DNA from: Certhia americana
Lineage: Eukaryota; Chordata; Aves; Passeriformes; Certhiidae
Length of the DNA stretch: 64,000 nt
Reading direction: 5' to 3'
Assembly (NCBI GenBank): GCA_018697195.1
Contig: CM031858.1
Location: forward strand, 75,017,001 to 75,081,000
The notes beneath the pieces were generated by a model. It had not been told where the DNA came from. It was given only the letters and a program-made list of their open reading frames with translations, and made no database searches. This document shows positions 23,377 to 38,353 of the stretch, in pieces (the first letter of the stretch is position 1; every line of letters starts with the position of its first letter). The position numbers and the translations under genes are program-made.

Positions 23377-24579
23377 CCTAAGTATTCTGTAATTGGGAAA
23401 AAAAAAAAAACCCAAACTTTGCCCACTAACAGCATGCATTCTCTTCTCATACTATCATCATTAATTTTCTACTTTCAAATAAAGTTTGGAACTGTGTTTA
23501 TCCTGCTCACTTGGAATTATTAGTGTAAAAAAATAAATTTTATGGAATCATTCTTCATATTTCACTTCCTTTTGGGAATCCAGTGTAATAATATGTTTCA
23601 TTAGTATCTTTCCTATGTCAAGTTTGAAATCTGATTTTTCAGTCCTGGGATAAAAAAAAGAAACCAAAAACATGATGGTGGAGAACAAATAGGATAAAAT
23701 TAGCTTGAATGAAAAGAAGAAAAACGAGGCCAAAAGAGACCTGTACAGTGATACACTTGAATTACTTCATGATACATTTCAAATACCGTAGCAAGATTTC
23801 AAATACCAACTAATACATGAAGATCTACTGCAGCTATTGCTGTCCAAATCAGCAATAGCTCCAAATCTTGCAAGCCAAGCCGCGTGGTTTGTTATTCCAA
23901 AAGGAAAAGGAATGTCTGTTCAAGTGTAGTATTTTAATCATTACGTACCTGCACCTGCTCAGGCTGTTGGAAACAAACATCATGAGTAAACAATATTTTT
24001 TTAATAATCAGATACTAATTGGGCATGGAAAACTTTAGATTTTCTTCTACTGTTTCATGTATTTGTTTCTCTTGTGGTAAATAGACATATTTCCCAGATC
24101 TAAACCATGCCATTCTCACACCATCTGACTAGATATTTTATACAGAGAGAATAATACCATCAAAATTAAATATATTGGTAATTTGAGGGCAGTGAGGCAT
24201 GCACATGTACGCAAATAGAAACGTGTATATGTTTTATAACATAAATGGCAATCTAAGGGAAAAAAAAAAGATTGGAAAAATTGTTATAAGATCCTGATTT
24301 GCAGTACTATGAAAAGATAACATATCTAGGATTTTCTCTCACAATGGTGAATTAAAAGTACTAATCCTATTATGAGTAGACTGATACTGCTTACAGAGTT
24401 TAATTAACTTTCAGACCATTCTAATTTTACATGATGGCAACTTTAAATGAAGAAAAATTTACTCAAACTTGACCATCCCTGAAAGATATGTGAGATATTG
24501 CAGGATAAGAGTTTCCCTTGGTAACTATGTTTCACGCCTCAGTAAAAGGGGGTGGCTCACTATGGCCAGTAACACGAAA

Positions 24580-24602
24580 ATATATATATATATATATATA
24601 TG
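24580..24602. repeat. (AT)n microsatellite
   Basis: A pure AT dinucleotide run of about 23 bases. Confidence 0.9.
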
Positions 24603-24937
24603 TATTTGTTTATATTATTATCAGTTAATTATTTCAAGAGAAAAAGGTTGACCCTAAACATAAAATCACTTGGTCCTTCCCTCTGTGTTGAAAAAAAACA
24701 TGGAGTCCATAAATGCAGGTGAAATAACCTAGGCAAAAAAATATGGAAATATTAGCCAAAGCACTTCATTCAACTTGTAATTTTCAAATAAGCTAAACTA
24801 TATGATTATGAGCCTATTCCTAAAATTAAGTGAATTTTAGAATTAACTTCAGAATAATTTATGAATTCAGCACAAACAAATAGAGATAAGAAAAGCATAA
24901 AATGTATATTAGTAGAAAAATAAATCCTACCATTTAC

Positions 24938-25049
24938 CTTGAGAGTCTGATTAAATAAAATGGATCCTCAATTGTTGCTAAACTTGAGAAGGTGTCAACA
25001 GAGAGTGTGCAGAAGCTGGTCTGTTGAATATCTGAAACCTCTGTGCCAT
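24938..25049 (-). other. possible coding exon, 112 bp (unconfirmed)
   Basis: Minus strand: a run of 13 T, then CTGCATGGTATGCAG, forms an acceptor at 25050. The donor is CAAG followed by GTAAAT at 24937. Only one frame is open throughout; it enters with two bases and leaves with two (phase 1 to 2). It reads GTEVSDIQQTSF, then CTLSVDTFSSLATI, then EDPFYLIRLS. The GC content is somewhat above the flanks. I recognise no family. Open stretches this long occur by chance at this base composition, so this is a candidate only. Confidence 0.22.
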
Positions 25050-28000
25050 CTGCATACCATGCAGAAAAAAAAAAAAATAGTTGGTATAGCATGAATGTCT
25101 TAAGAGCAAAAACTATTTGTTATATAAATGGTGATAAAATTTGAATTGAATTTTCTTCAGTTTAGAGCTAGACTTAAATATTTTTTCATATAAAATCTTT
25201 TGCTTCACTGGCATTATTTTTGTTTTAAGTTATGACAGTTTTTATGGTCATAGAAAATGCAGATGAGACAGGACTTCTCATTAGAAAAAGTAAGCTGTGG
25301 ATAATGATGTCTGCATCCAAGATAATGCTAGAAGACACCATGTAATTGTACAAATAACTAAAATGTAATATTTTTGCCTCACAAAAATTGTTGTTGGATA
25401 AACAAAAATCTCTCCCAGCAAAGTTATTCATGCTTTTTTGTTTTGTTTTGAGATTGATAGGTAGTGAAAAGAAGTAATACTCTAAAAATTCTACTGCTTC
25501 CTATCTGAATGTAATTTATTCTTATTAAGCCATTTCAAAATTACACTAATTTATCATGAGCAGAAGTCATCCCTGCATGTATATTATTGCAGAAAACTTG
25601 CAATTCCATATCTGTCTGGAGAAAATATCCTTGAATAATTAAACATCTGAACTCTCTGACTGGAGAAAACAATGTCACAAAGGGAAGAGAAAAAGAATAG
25701 GCTTTTCTGAAACAAAGGAAAATACTAATTGGCAAAGGAAAATGTAAGGCTAATCAGAATTTTGAACACCAAAAATATTCAAAGACATAGGCTTCGGGAT
25801 TTGAATAGTTTATTTTGCTAAATCAAAACCATACTTTTTCTAGATGTCTCGGGATTTGTTCCTGACATTACAGTATTGAGGTTTCAACATGTTTGATTTG
25901 TCCATATATAATCAAAGATCATATATAAATCCCAATACAGAACCTGACTACTTAATTTAAAGGAACCATTGCCATTGCCTGAATAATGAGTAATGCCTAT
26001 AAAGTCAAATTTATGTTTCTTTTTTATTTTTTTTTCCCTTATCAGGAAATGCAATCTGAACATCTATCAGAACTAATTGCAACACACTCATATTATTAGC
26101 TGTAAGATCAGCTGCAAGCCTTAAGCAATGCAATTCTACTCAACTAGCCATTAGTGTGGGGTTTTTTTCATTGTTGTTTTAAATAATCAAGTATTAGTGT
26201 ATTACTGAAAACTGAAAAGAAATCAAATTACTATAGATTCTTTAACTAATGAATTAATTCAAACTGACTTCAATGTAATATTGCCATGAGATGTGCCAGC
26301 CTGCAGAATGACTGTAAATTATAGATGCCATAGACACAAAAACAATAAATAAATCACACTAGTAAATCAAACTGAGGTAAGTTTGCAATAACAAATTGGT
26401 GTTCGGGAAAGAAATACTGAAAATTTTGCCAAATCTACTTTTTGTGAAATATCTTAAAAGCCCAGAAACACATAACAATCTTAAAAAACCAAAATAATCT
26501 GCAGTCTGCTATGATTATAAGGAATAATTGCTAATATATAGAGTAAAAAAATTAGTCTTACTGAAGTAACTCTTGTTCTTCTAGATGCAGCAATAGTGGA
26601 TGCTGTTGTAGGTTTACACACATTGTGCATGCATGCACTCTCCAGTCGCAGGTTTGTTTCTGTATCTTTTGAACCTTTGTGTTTCTTTTTAGCTGAGTGC
26701 ACACAAGCACACCCATGAACAGAAAGACATGGTGAATTCTGAAGACAGGGGTAATATGAAAGATGCCCAAGGCAGCCATCACTTTGATCACAGTTCACAG
26801 CTTCCTTCTGTCACACAGATAATTCGAAGAACCCAAACATTAACAATTTTCTGCAGAATTAAGGTATTGGTGTATATGAGCTTCGAGGCATGGATTTCTC
26901 ACAACTTTTAAGGTTTGGAGTATCCTTTTTAAATGAAATCTATATGGCAGTTCTACTGCAACTGTCCAAAGATCATTCATTTTTCTTACTGAACCAATAA
27001 CAAACAAAAGAATGTGGTGTGCATAGTATGCTGAGTGAGAATAAGCAAAAGAATTGCTGGAATTGGATATCATTTTAATATCAAATTGGAAGGTAAGGAG
27101 CCAAAAGTAGATCAGGGAACATTGAGGAGCAAAGAACCATATATTGGCTGTGTACTGAAACTTCCATTACACATATTTCCTTCTGTTGCTACAACTGTAG
27201 CAGGCATGAGCTTTATTTTATGTTCATGCGAAAGCAGTAGAGGCCTACGCATTTCAAATATAGTAACAATTTGAATTTTAGGGCTGAGGTGTGCACCCTG
27301 TCAAAGAAAATATATTAAATTTATAATAGATGTATAAACAAATAAATTATTACATTTATTAGTGAAATATATATACTACTCAGTTTGGAAGATTTAGGAA
27401 GAAGTAATTTATTTCCTCTGTAAAAAATGAAAATCACTAATAGCAAAGCAATAGTAAGGAACTGGACATGGATTTCCCATTAAATACATCATCAAATAAA
27501 AGTGGACTGTTATACTTTGCTTCACACAAATATCATTTACTGTTTTGTTATCCACTAAGAAGAGAGATCTTCATAGAGTAAACACAAACTCAGAGATCTA
27601 CAAAATACTTGAAAATGTGGCCATTTTTGCCATTTTTTAAATTTCAATGTTTGAATATTCTGCTATTTTCTTAATTTATTCTTAACCTTACCAGGTTCTT
27701 GAAAAATCTGTTTTCCAATTTCTTCCTCTTTGCTTTTATCTCATATGTTTATTGTCTCCCAGAAAGCCCTTGGCACTTGTAAAGTCTTCATTTAACTCCA
27801 AACTGTCATTGAATATTGGCACAATTATTCATGAAGAGTTATTCAGCAAGGAATTTGGAGATCAAGAATACATCCTTATGACCACATTGATTAATAAAAA
27901 TTTAGCGAAGCAAATGTAATTTGCATTTGAACAAATATTACCTTTCTTGCACTGTTTGATTAGCCCTTCTAACTAGATGTCAAGCAGCTCATTTTCCCTG

Positions 28001-29456
28001 TCTGACTTTAGGTTAAAGGTATTCTTTCATCCACTCACACAAAATTATGTCCATAATCTTTACCTCTGCATTACTTAATTGTATGAAGTAAACATATGGC
28101 TAGAATTAAAAAAAAAAAAACAAAAACAAAAAAAACCCAACAAAACAAAAACAACCGAGCCTATACTGAAAGTCATCTTTTACCAGACTCCACCAATCAG
28201 TGGGAATGTATTAACATGGATTCTTAAAATAGGCAACACCTCATGAAAAGAATTATGAATGTTTCATCAAATGACATTGCTAAGAGCACTTTCAAAAGAC
28301 ACATTCATATCCTGGCCCATGAAAGGTATGCAATAATCTGAGAAAAAAAGACACAGATGTCAGTTATTATTTTGTAGATTTATGCTGTTAGAAAGGCATT
28401 TTGAAAGAGTTAACTAGCTGACAGCTTTTAAATCGAAACCTATAGTAGGTATTTTTTATATTACAAATGAAAAAAATAGCCCTTAGTTTCTATCTTGCAT
28501 AATTTTTGTGAACATACTCAGATCTATCACTTAAATAGTCTTGATTTACAGAGTTCCATTTTTATACTACTTTTCTGAAAATCAGATTTAATTTCAAATA
28601 TACTGCTTCAGGCCATCTAAATCAATTTCTTTATACACAAAATATCTTAATGCATTTTTTCTGTTCAAGGTTATGCACACATTTTCCTGAAATATAATTT
28701 TACTTCCCCCTAGGACAGGAGAGTACAAACCAGTAGGTAGTTCCTAAATTCCTCCTTAATAAATTTTAACTATGCCATTCCCACTATACTAGCGCAGATT
28801 GAAACTAAACCTCAAATCCAGTATCATTCACTGAGGAGAAAAATTTTATCTGAAACAAAATCACAGATTCAACAAGGAAAGACTGCTTTAACTTCTGACT
28901 TATATAAAAATATAAATTCAGAAATTTACAAAATTAATATCAGATTGGAATTACACTTCAGCTTCAAATGAATCTGTTCTCAGTTGTTTGAAGGATGATT
29001 CAGAAGGTTTTATTTATGATGAACCTAAAGAACTCTTGGTTTTGAGCTACTCTCAGGACTCCAGGAAATAAGTTTAATTAAAGACTTTCACACCAAAATC
29101 CCTCCAAACGAAGGAGCTCAAAGTAAGTATAATTACATATCTTCACTGAAGTGCAAAATAACAGGATTTAAAATTTAATCTCAGGGTGCCCTCAGATAAG
29201 ATGTCTTCCTTTTTAGATCCATCCATGATAAAATTGCTCCACTCTCTACACTTTTTTGCAAGTGTCTCAGTGGTGCCTAAAGTTTTTAGCTTTTATGTAT
29301 TCTTAATGTATTTGTAGCTTTGTACACTGTTAAGTGCCTATCTATAACTTCTAAAGCTTTTCCAGCTTTCATTCCCACATTGAACAGATACATGTTGATG
29401 CATTCCTAAAATTTGGTTTAATCTTGCCTGTTAGTTCACCAAGGACTTTTTATTTT
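25050..29456. other. AT-rich sequence, no recognised gene
   Basis: Stop-dense. An A-rich tract lies at 28108. A weak 41-bp exon-like segment at 26990-27030 (minus) is mentioned in the findings. Confidence 0.5.
28108..28155. repeat. A-rich low-complexity tract
   Basis: Runs of A broken by single C or CCC. No retroposon body could be recognised in front of it. Confidence 0.8.
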
Positions 29457-29746
29457 GTACTGTGTAATCACAGACATAATAAAGGTAAGGTAGGAGATTG
29501 GGCAGAGAGTTCCAATAGGCCAGAACCCGGGGGGAAATACTTAAGCAACTGCTCCTCTTATTGGACAGTATTGGCTGGATATTCTAATTGTCCAATCTCA
29601 TAAAATTGTACTAATCTGATTTGGGGTTGTGTCCCTTTAAAAAAAAAAAAAATGCAGACATTGCCCTGGGAGAATTAAATAAACAAGTACAACCCCAGCC
29701 ACACTTAAAAGACTTTCATGCAGGTTTGTTTTAGGCCTTTGCAACA
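29457..29746 (+). mobile_element. LTR-like unit (edges uncertain)
   Basis: Contains an ATTGG box (about 29558), a CATAAAATTG TATA-like element (29600), an ATTAAATAAA signal (29674) and an end in GCAACA. It shares blocks with the unit at 22.4-22.9 kb. The left edge is a guess and I found no clear target duplication. Confidence 0.42.
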
Positions 29747-32700
29747 CTCACTAGATAGAATAGTTAGCTTTATTTCAGAATCTCAACATTCAGCGAGGGT
29801 ATCCTGTATAACTGTCTCACAGAAGGATACAGACTTCAATGAAAATCATTGCTAACTAATACAGAGTAAACTGAATTGTCTCACTAAGTTAAACACCTCT
29901 GTCAAGTATCCTGCAGAGAGCATTCAAAAGTTTGGGGTTTTTTTCAAATATCTGTGAACTTAATCAATATAATATGCATTTTAGTGCAATCTGTTGACTT
30001 AACCATTTTTCTTTCTCCTAATTCTTGAATATTATTTTAAGCACCTGAATCTCAGTTTTTCTATCTGTCCCAATATATATATTTGTGTGTAAAAGCAAAG
30101 TTATACCTAAAGATCATATGATACCCCATATTGTATCCTAGGTCAAATGTGATATTCCTCATCCCTTATCACAACAAATAAGGATCAATAAAACCAGTTT
30201 ACGAAAAAGCCTGTCCTTCCACAAAGACATTTTGTTCAAACTCATGACAATAACATTAAGAACATCATGGAAAATGGAATGGAGACCTCAAGGTAGGTAA
30301 AATGCATTTCTTTCTCACTGGGCAGATGGGAATAATGCTGATTCTATTCCCAATAAACTTTTAGACCTTTTAAATGGAATAGCTAATATATTGAAAGATA
30401 TAATATTGGTGATATATATTGGGGATGTGGAACATAGATTCATATTGCAGAAAAGCAGTAAGGACAAGATTGCCACTGTTATTCATGGATATGCTCACAT
30501 TAGGTGGTGCTGGGCTGCCATGTGAGAGCTGAGTCACAGATTCTTCCCATTTTCAGCTTTTCATTCAAAAATCCCCAAATAGTCCTGCTTTGTCATCTGA
30601 AAAATAGAAACGAGAACAAAGCTTCTTCAAATATGTTCTGTGATTGTAAACCCAAGTCAGGTCATCCCACATACATAGGGAGATATCAAGGAGTTCTGAG
30701 GCAACAGTGAGAACCCTCTTCCCACCTTTCCTTTCTGATAACAAAATTCAGACAGAACTGCCTATGAATTTCCTCTGCCACAGGAATTGTCCCAAACTAG
30801 CCCTTTTTAAATGAAATTAATTCTGTGCAAATTCTCTGTAATTTCTAAGAATCATTGCATTCTTTCACTGTAATAATAATGAAGCCATACCACATATCTG
30901 TGAAATGCCTCTGGCTTGTTTGTTCAAGATATGAGGACAGGTAAAAAGAGTAATCCCAAAATATGTAAGGCCTTAAAAGAACGACAACTCAGGCCATTCA
31001 CAAAACCTTATGCTAAACCATTCATATAGAAATTTCAACAGTAGTAATTCATTATGTTTAAATACTTATACTAAATGGGTATTTTTGCCTTTTCTATTCC
31101 AAAAGGAGTCGTAAGATTTGCTCATCGATGTATTCTATCTGATTCTTCAAGATATGAACCTTTAGGAAAAAATATCCTGCATATAATTAGAACTCATAGG
31201 AATATGCTCATTTTAATCCTTATAGTCTTATCATTCAAAATAAGACCAGAGCAAATTTTAAAAAGGTTTTCTCTAATTTTAGTTAAATTATGCTTTCAGA
31301 ACTGGCACTGTACACTCATAGACATCTGCAGATTTTCTTCATTTTTACTTATGTTGTCTAGAAATATTATTTTCTATTTTCATGAAGCATAGTTCCTACT
31401 TGTATGACATTTATTATATACTTGGAAATTGAACTAGATTATTCATTTTTTTTCTTAGTTCTGAGGTGGACCCTGAAGATTTGATCTGATAATAAAATAG
31501 GGAAAATATAAAATAAGACAACATTTATTTGACTGTTGTTTGATACTGATGCATCTATAGGCAGCTTGGAAGCTTATGTATATGTATTATGTATGTCTGG
31601 GAAATGCTATGCAAGAATTATTAGTGGTATGGAAGCTGAATTGAAATGGTACTGGAAGCAATATCTTCATAGCTGAATCTGTACAGCGCACAAAGGAGTG
31701 GGTTTCTGTAGGTATTTAACCTCTGAGCAAAGCAAATATTCAGTTCAAAGACAATCCTGACTGACAAAATATTCCCTCTTTCCCTCCCTTGAAAGCCAGC
31801 TGCTGTCATTCATAGTACAAGCATCAGCTGTAGCTGTAAACCCTCATCATATCTAGAACATTAAATATTGGGAATCTGATTCCCAGATAGCTGTTAGGTC
31901 CTTTTCATTCCTAACTTCAAAGATTCTCCAAATTTTCGGCAGCCAAACCCAAGCATTCTCACACAAAAGCTTTTCTTTTAGCTGCCCTTCTGAAATTCTT
32001 TTCTGTCCTTTTCGCTGATGCTTACTCACAAAACTTACCTAACTCCTACTCAGGATGGCAGTCTTTTTATATGATGTGAGGGGAATGGGAACTTTATTTT
32101 TTATGTAATGCAGTCAGAATATGCTTTTTTTCTGTTACCCAACTTTTCCCTTATTATTCATAATATTCCTTGTGCTTTTCATCATTGCTAACAGGAAACA
32201 GTGTTTGGACTACAGTGCTTTCACAGCAGTTTCTGCATTTCTTTCCTAAACGACGGCAGCAATCAACATTGTTGAACATTAGGAATTTTTTATCCATGTA
32301 CTTTAAGGCATAGTCAGCAAAATTGAATTCCACCAATTATTTGGTATAGGCAGTCACTTGGTATCATAATACCTTTCTATAAGATTTTATTCCAGCTTTT
32401 AATTTCGTGTCACTTGTGAATATACTCAACTTCACAATACTCTTTATTACACACGGCTACCCTACATCTTTTGTGGAAAGGGACCAGTTGGTCTTAATGT
32501 CTTTTTCACTTGTCTTTCATTATGGTTTAATTCCATGAGAAAACATACCCTCCTAAGTAAAAGAGGTTGAGATAGCATAAGAGACACATGTGGGGATCCT
32601 TGAGTAAAACTACTTGAAAAATTCATATATTGATTTTTAAATAATCTTATCAATATCTAGTTGACATCCAATGACAATGGTAGTTTTGGGATTCACAATT

Positions 32701-34875
32701 TCCTTACTATTCCAAAATACATATTGGGTCAAAGAGATGTATTCATTATTGAAGCTTCTATCTATTCATCCTGTGTAGAAATCAATCTGGCCCATACATC
32801 TACTTTTACTGGTTTAAAATATTAATGCTTTTTTCTAAAATCTTCTTAAATTCATATATGATATCTTTCTCCATTATGTTTCCTTCTTTGTCAAGGTAAT
32901 TGACTTGTAACTCATTTGTAATGTAATACAAAAACTGTAATAGTGGAAAAAGTTATGCTGGAATCAGAAGTCAGATGGACATTTACTGAATGAAAATTGC
33001 TTCAAATATGAATGAAAAGTCCACAATGTATAATTACATTAACTTTTAAACACATTATATAAAAAAAAAACCCCAAAACACATTATTGAAAGTTTCTAAA
33101 TCAAGCACTAAAAAGTTCAGAAATGCTAATTTATTCCTACTGCATGCACATTTTCCTGTAGCATTTATTGCCTAGTATGTGACAGTTTGTGTTTGTTTTT
33201 TTTTTCAAGGCTCCTGTCTTGTTCCATCTTGTTTGTTTTTTCCTATCTTCCACATTCACTGTCCATCTTTAAGTCTTATTTGAAGTATTTCACTGAACAC
33301 AAAAAAAAATAAAATAACTTCTAAATATTTGCATAATGTTATTACTATACCTTGGGAATTCTTCATTTACAATACATCTACTTTCACATAACCCTACAAG
33401 ATAAAATTATATTATTAATCTTTTATGTTCCTTGAAAGATGCATAGGTTGACAAAACATTTTAAAACTCCTCAGCAGCAAGAGGAAATCCAAAGAAAGCA
33501 AGAGTAAATTATTCAATGGTAACAGAAATCTGATTATAGGTTATCTGAAAGTAAAATGTGAAGCACTCAGTTTGTATTTTTTTTTTCCTTTTTGTTTTGT
33601 TTTGAAAAAGACAATTTACATCACTAAAAATTAACATTATCAGCACAGCTGATGGACTTCTTCCCCTGATGACCAAATGAAGTTTTACATTGCCTGGATA
33701 AAGGATGGATGGTGTCTTCTCACTGAATTACTGATTCCAGCCTTTCTTTTTTTCCCCATGTAGAAACTACTTTGAAGAAAATACAAAAACAAACAGAAGA
33801 AAAAGAGCTTAGAAGAGTGGATTTGCCTTCTAAAGATTCACAAAATGGATTTACACGAGAGATGAACTGTCAGTTGAAAGGAGTTTATCTGAAGAGATAG
33901 CTGGTCATTAGGATTTTTACCGCTCAAAAACTAGTTCTCCAGAATTACTCAAAATTCCTTCAAATTTCTTAACAGCAAAGAATAAGGAAGAGAATTCAGG
34001 AGTCCAAAAGAAATTACTATCTCCGCTTTAGAAATATGTAAATATCAGTAGAGGGAATTTTATGGTATGTCATAAACAAGTATCTGAGAGACAGAAATGA
34101 AAGGATGCAGACTCTTGACAACTTGGACTATGGATCCTAATGGAACAGTAAAAGACTGGAAAGGTCTGTGAAAAGGGTGGAACAAAAGAACATGACCAAA
34201 AGCCTTGCAAAGAACAGCTTTTACTTAAAAATCTTGTCAAATCAAATATTCAGTTTTGGGAAACTGTGATGAAGAGCTTGTCTCTGGAATAAACTTCATC
34301 CATCGGTTAAAGGAAATATATTTAGAAGTGTCCTCTTTTATATCAGTCTCTTATCTGTGCCTGAATCTAAATCACAGACATTCAGAATAGATGAGTGGCA
34401 TAACTAAAAGGAACAGAGAAAGAACATCAACTACAGTATTAAAAGCATGGTGTATAGACTGTTTACATAAAGTAAATTTTCTCTGATCAGCTGGAAACCA
34501 TGAAAATTGCCAAAATTACTTTGTAAACCTATGAGACTCTCTCACAGCTGTTATCAGTTAAGCCTTAGAACCAACAAGGAGTAAGCCCAGAGGAAGACAA
34601 ATATTTACAGGAGAAGGAGAAAAGGACACAAGGCAATATAAACCAGACAGCTTAACAAAATTAATTACTGGAAAACTACTATAGAATAAATTTTGGTGGC
34701 TTGGGAAGAAATATGTGTAGTGTATTTTAAATACAAGAAGGATTTCTATCCTACCTTATAAGAATCTCTCAAGGATAATGGGCCGGTGCATTTTAAATTA
34801 AAATACTTATATTTTGGAAACAAAATTAAGTATGGAAACATTCAAAATTCTGATAAATAATCTTTCTTGACTTAC

Positions 34876-34935
34876 ATAGTTGTATCACGCAAAGTTCTGC
34901 CAGCATAGATCTTGTAACCTCTGGTGTTCAATGTA
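34876..34935 (-). other. possible coding exon, 60 bp (unconfirmed)
   Basis: Minus strand: a very good acceptor (CTTCTTTCTCCTTTTCATTAG) ends at 34936, and the donor GTAAGT begins at 34875. Only one frame is open, reading TLNTRGYKIYAGRTLRDTT and crossing both borders at phase 2. The splice signals are the strongest of any candidate in the window. No protein family is recognised and the length is short, so chance cannot be excluded. Confidence 0.22.
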
Positions 34936-35598
34936 CTAATGAAAAGGAGAAAGAAGCAGAAAATATTTACATTTGCAGACAGATATTCCTGAATTTGAAA
35001 AAAAGGATCAAAATGGAACACTATTTGTTTAAAAGAAGATGCAACTGTATATAAATAAGAGCAAATAACAATCATTAATTAGCAATGTTGTGAAGTAGAT
35101 GGCTAGGATTTTTTTTTTAAAGATGATCGGAGTTTGAAATTAATTACTCAAACTCAACATGAATCAAGATATAGAATTATACCACATTATCATATGTAAA
35201 ATATAGTGTTATAGAACAAGTTTTCTGAACAATCATTTTTCAAGAAATTTATAAAGTTCAGAGGACAAACAATTTACTATGATAAGGTCTATTCCAAAGT
35301 TTTTCATCTTTAATTGTCTCCATTTTAATGATGGAAGCTTAAAAAACAGGATTCCCTGAGAAGGAATGGGAAAGTCATTGGAATGTCAGATGAGAACCCC
35401 ATTCCCTGAGAGAAGCTTTAAAGGATCACCCTCAGAGCACTGTTGGTCAAATAGATCATCTACAGAAACCTACCATCTCCTCCCTAAGTTAATGATGCAC
35501 CTTAGTTCCAACAAAGGTTTTCAGACTGCTTCATGTAAAAAGGAACTGATTTTCAAAATTCAGATGGGATGTAGGATATGAGATTGTAGAGTTTTCCA

Positions 35599-35628
35599 TT
35601 TTTTTTTTTTTTTTTGTGTGTGTGTGTC
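35599..35628. repeat. poly-T run followed by (GT)n
   Basis: Seventeen T then about six GT units. Confidence 0.85.
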
Positions 35629-38353
35629 TGCAGATTGATATAAAGATAAAATGAGAACATTTACAAAGCACTAGGAAAAAAAAAAAAAAACTACAAAACC
35701 CCCAACACCACAAAAACATCTTCCAGAGAGAATCAATTTCCAATTTTCCAGTTTGCAGAAGGACTTCTTTCCCTAAATACTTAAGTTCAGAAAAAAGTCT
35801 AACTTATCACATGCAAGATGTTTTTTCTAGGGAAAAAAGATACCTTAATGGTTAGGTATTGGTCTGACAACTCCTAGTAAACATGCCATTTTGGGAGCTA
35901 TCACCTTGCTCCATTTGCATAATGCTTATACCACCAGATTAATCTCTGAAGTAAGAATGAGAAAACTTAATAACATTAGGTGTCCCAGACTTGCAGACTA
36001 GAGGAATAAGTGAAAGAAAATTAAATGTCAATATTTGTTCATGAAATCATTATGAGGAATTTCACTGTACCTGGTAGCTATTAAATAACCTTTTAGTCAG
36101 ATTTAAATTCAGCATAATAAATTATTTCTAATGCTTTTCAAAATATTTCTCTATGCTTCACTAAAGAGTTAAATAAACCAAAGGAAGATGTATGCAATTG
36201 TCTTAGTGATTCATTTGCCCTATTATTCTGTCTATGGGTAATTTGAATTAAAAAGGTCATTTAAACAACACCTAATCTCTTTGTACTTTTCACTGTTTTT
36301 ATATGTATATTTTATATAACACAACAGATTTTCCTATGCAGATTGTTAGCCTCAGACATGGTTTCTGGAGTATTTATTTCCCTAAGCAAACTGCAGAAAT
36401 ATTTTTGAACATTCTTTCACAGTACTGAAGTTTCTAAAGACAGAACACAATAGTTCCTAATTGTGCACTTCAGACAATAATATTTTGTAAATATTATTTA
36501 TTTATAATCTATCTCCATTTTATAAGAGTTAAAACTAAATATCATGAAAAAACTGAGGTATTTATGTTTCTGTGGGAGACCAAATGATACTCATTAATTC
36601 TCTTTGATCTGTTTAATGCAATGTGGTGTTGGTTTTGTTTTTGTTTTCAAAATCAAGACTATTCATTTTAATAATTCAGATAAGCGAAACATTGCTATGA
36701 TTAATAACATAAACATTTCATTGATTTTTTTTTCACTGTCCAAAATCTGTTTCAAAAACTTATTCTTAACAACTATAAGGCTTTTTCAGTTTAAACTGAA
36801 TTATCAGGTTTTCTTTCACTGAATGAAAAGAGAGACTAAATAGATTATGCCAATAGATAGATTATGCCAATTCCTACATTTATTATATTTATGATTCTTT
36901 CAGTTCCCAAGACTTATTTTTTGAGTTAGAATAGTTGAGTCACAGATACATTTTATCACTCCAGACTGGGAAAACTTTTTCCTGTATAAAATAAAATAAA
37001 TATTCCTGGTTCTTGTCAAAATAAACAGAAGGGATGTTCTGATACCTCTCATTTTGAATCTGAATTACTACTGATAGGACTAAGATTTGCAAAGTTCTTC
37101 CACACAGAAGCTTAATAAAATGCTTCTAAGATGGATTAGACAAAGGTGTTAATTTTTCAAAGCAAATCAAATTTGTGGACCAAAAAAAAAAATTTGCTCC
37201 TTATTAAATAACACAAATCTTTGAGTCATTTTAAGTTGCTATACCATGAAATGGTACATTTTGGACTTGTTTTGGAAGTAATTCTTTTCACAAAGAAGGT
37301 GACTTCTTAAAGTGATAATGACCACGCTGCAACAGCTCAATGAGAATTAGCAGCTTTGAAAGAGCTCTAAAGGTAAAGTGGTTCAAAATTAATTACACAG
37401 TTCACTCAAATAATCCTAAATCTTCTAGATTTCTAAAATTAACTACAATTTTCAGCATTGTTTGTCTCCAGCCTCTCAAATACCTGGCATAATTTACAAC
37501 CTGGTTACTCCATTTCTAATTCTTCAAACTCTAGTTATACATGGTGATATTATTTTTTGAAGACTTTCTTATCTGGCCCCTTATTATGTACACTATGTCA
37601 TGTCAATCCAAATTTTACTTGCTGAGAGGTCAGGCTAACCTTGACCATGATTCTGATGTTGTACACCTGAACTTCGGGAAACAAAAAAACCTGTGGAAAG
37701 TCGAGGAGTAAGAAAAATTTTTTAAAAAGTAGTCTTTTTAACCTATGAAAAACTTGGAAAGATTTTAAAAGGAAATATACATACTAAGAGTTAAGAAGCA
37801 GGGAACTCAGAGTTTCCATTAGAGCCTGAGACTCAATTTACATATTTTTTTATCTACTTTGGAAAGGTGATATGGACAAAAAATCTTTTAAGTACACTGG
37901 GTTTTTTTCAACTCAGGGGGTAGCTTGAGCCATTGGAAAGTGCATAGCAATCAATTTCTGGTGCAAAAATTTTTATAATTTCTATATTCTGAAGTTCTGA
38001 TTTCTGGTCACAATATGAAATGAAATAATCTGGAAAAAAAAAAAGGGCGGAAATAATTTCTCCCATGTACTAAGCCTTTATGAATGCCATTCCTACTGTT
38101 TTTCATCAGTGATAAGCATAAGGTAGCTGTGAAAACAACAACTAAATGTTTCATTATTCATTTATATTCTGTGAATCAAGAATAGAAGTATTCCAGATTA
38201 TAGCTGTTAGTGTAGGCTACCCAGGGTTATTTAGAAATACTCTAACTAAACAAATCAAATTGCTATAGCTGGTTCTTTATGAATCTCTAAACACAGATAT
38301 ATATAGAGAGAAAATGAAAAAATACTCTTTTATATATCTAAGGAGACTCTTTC

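Larger units (their letters stand above)
22948..24937. other. AT-rich sequence with short repeats only
   Basis: Contains an exact tandem duplication (23265) and an (AT)n tract (24580), listed separately. No gene recognised. Confidence 0.5.
29747..38353. other. AT-rich sequence, no recognised gene
   Basis: Long stop-dense stretch with poly-A and poly-T runs. Exon-like segments at 34876-34935 and 35905-35945 (minus) are candidates only. Confidence 0.5.

Noticed and set aside
23950..23964. 15-bp micro-exon (PEQVQ) on the minus strand with CCAACAG acceptor and GTACGT donor
   Set aside because: Too short to support without transcript data.
33766..33900. Plus-strand segment with a strong CTTTCTTTTTTTCCCCATGTAG acceptor and about 43 open codons before a stop
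   Set aside because: As convincing as the minus-strand exon candidates but on the other strand. It shows that such pseudo-exons arise by chance here, so it was not called.
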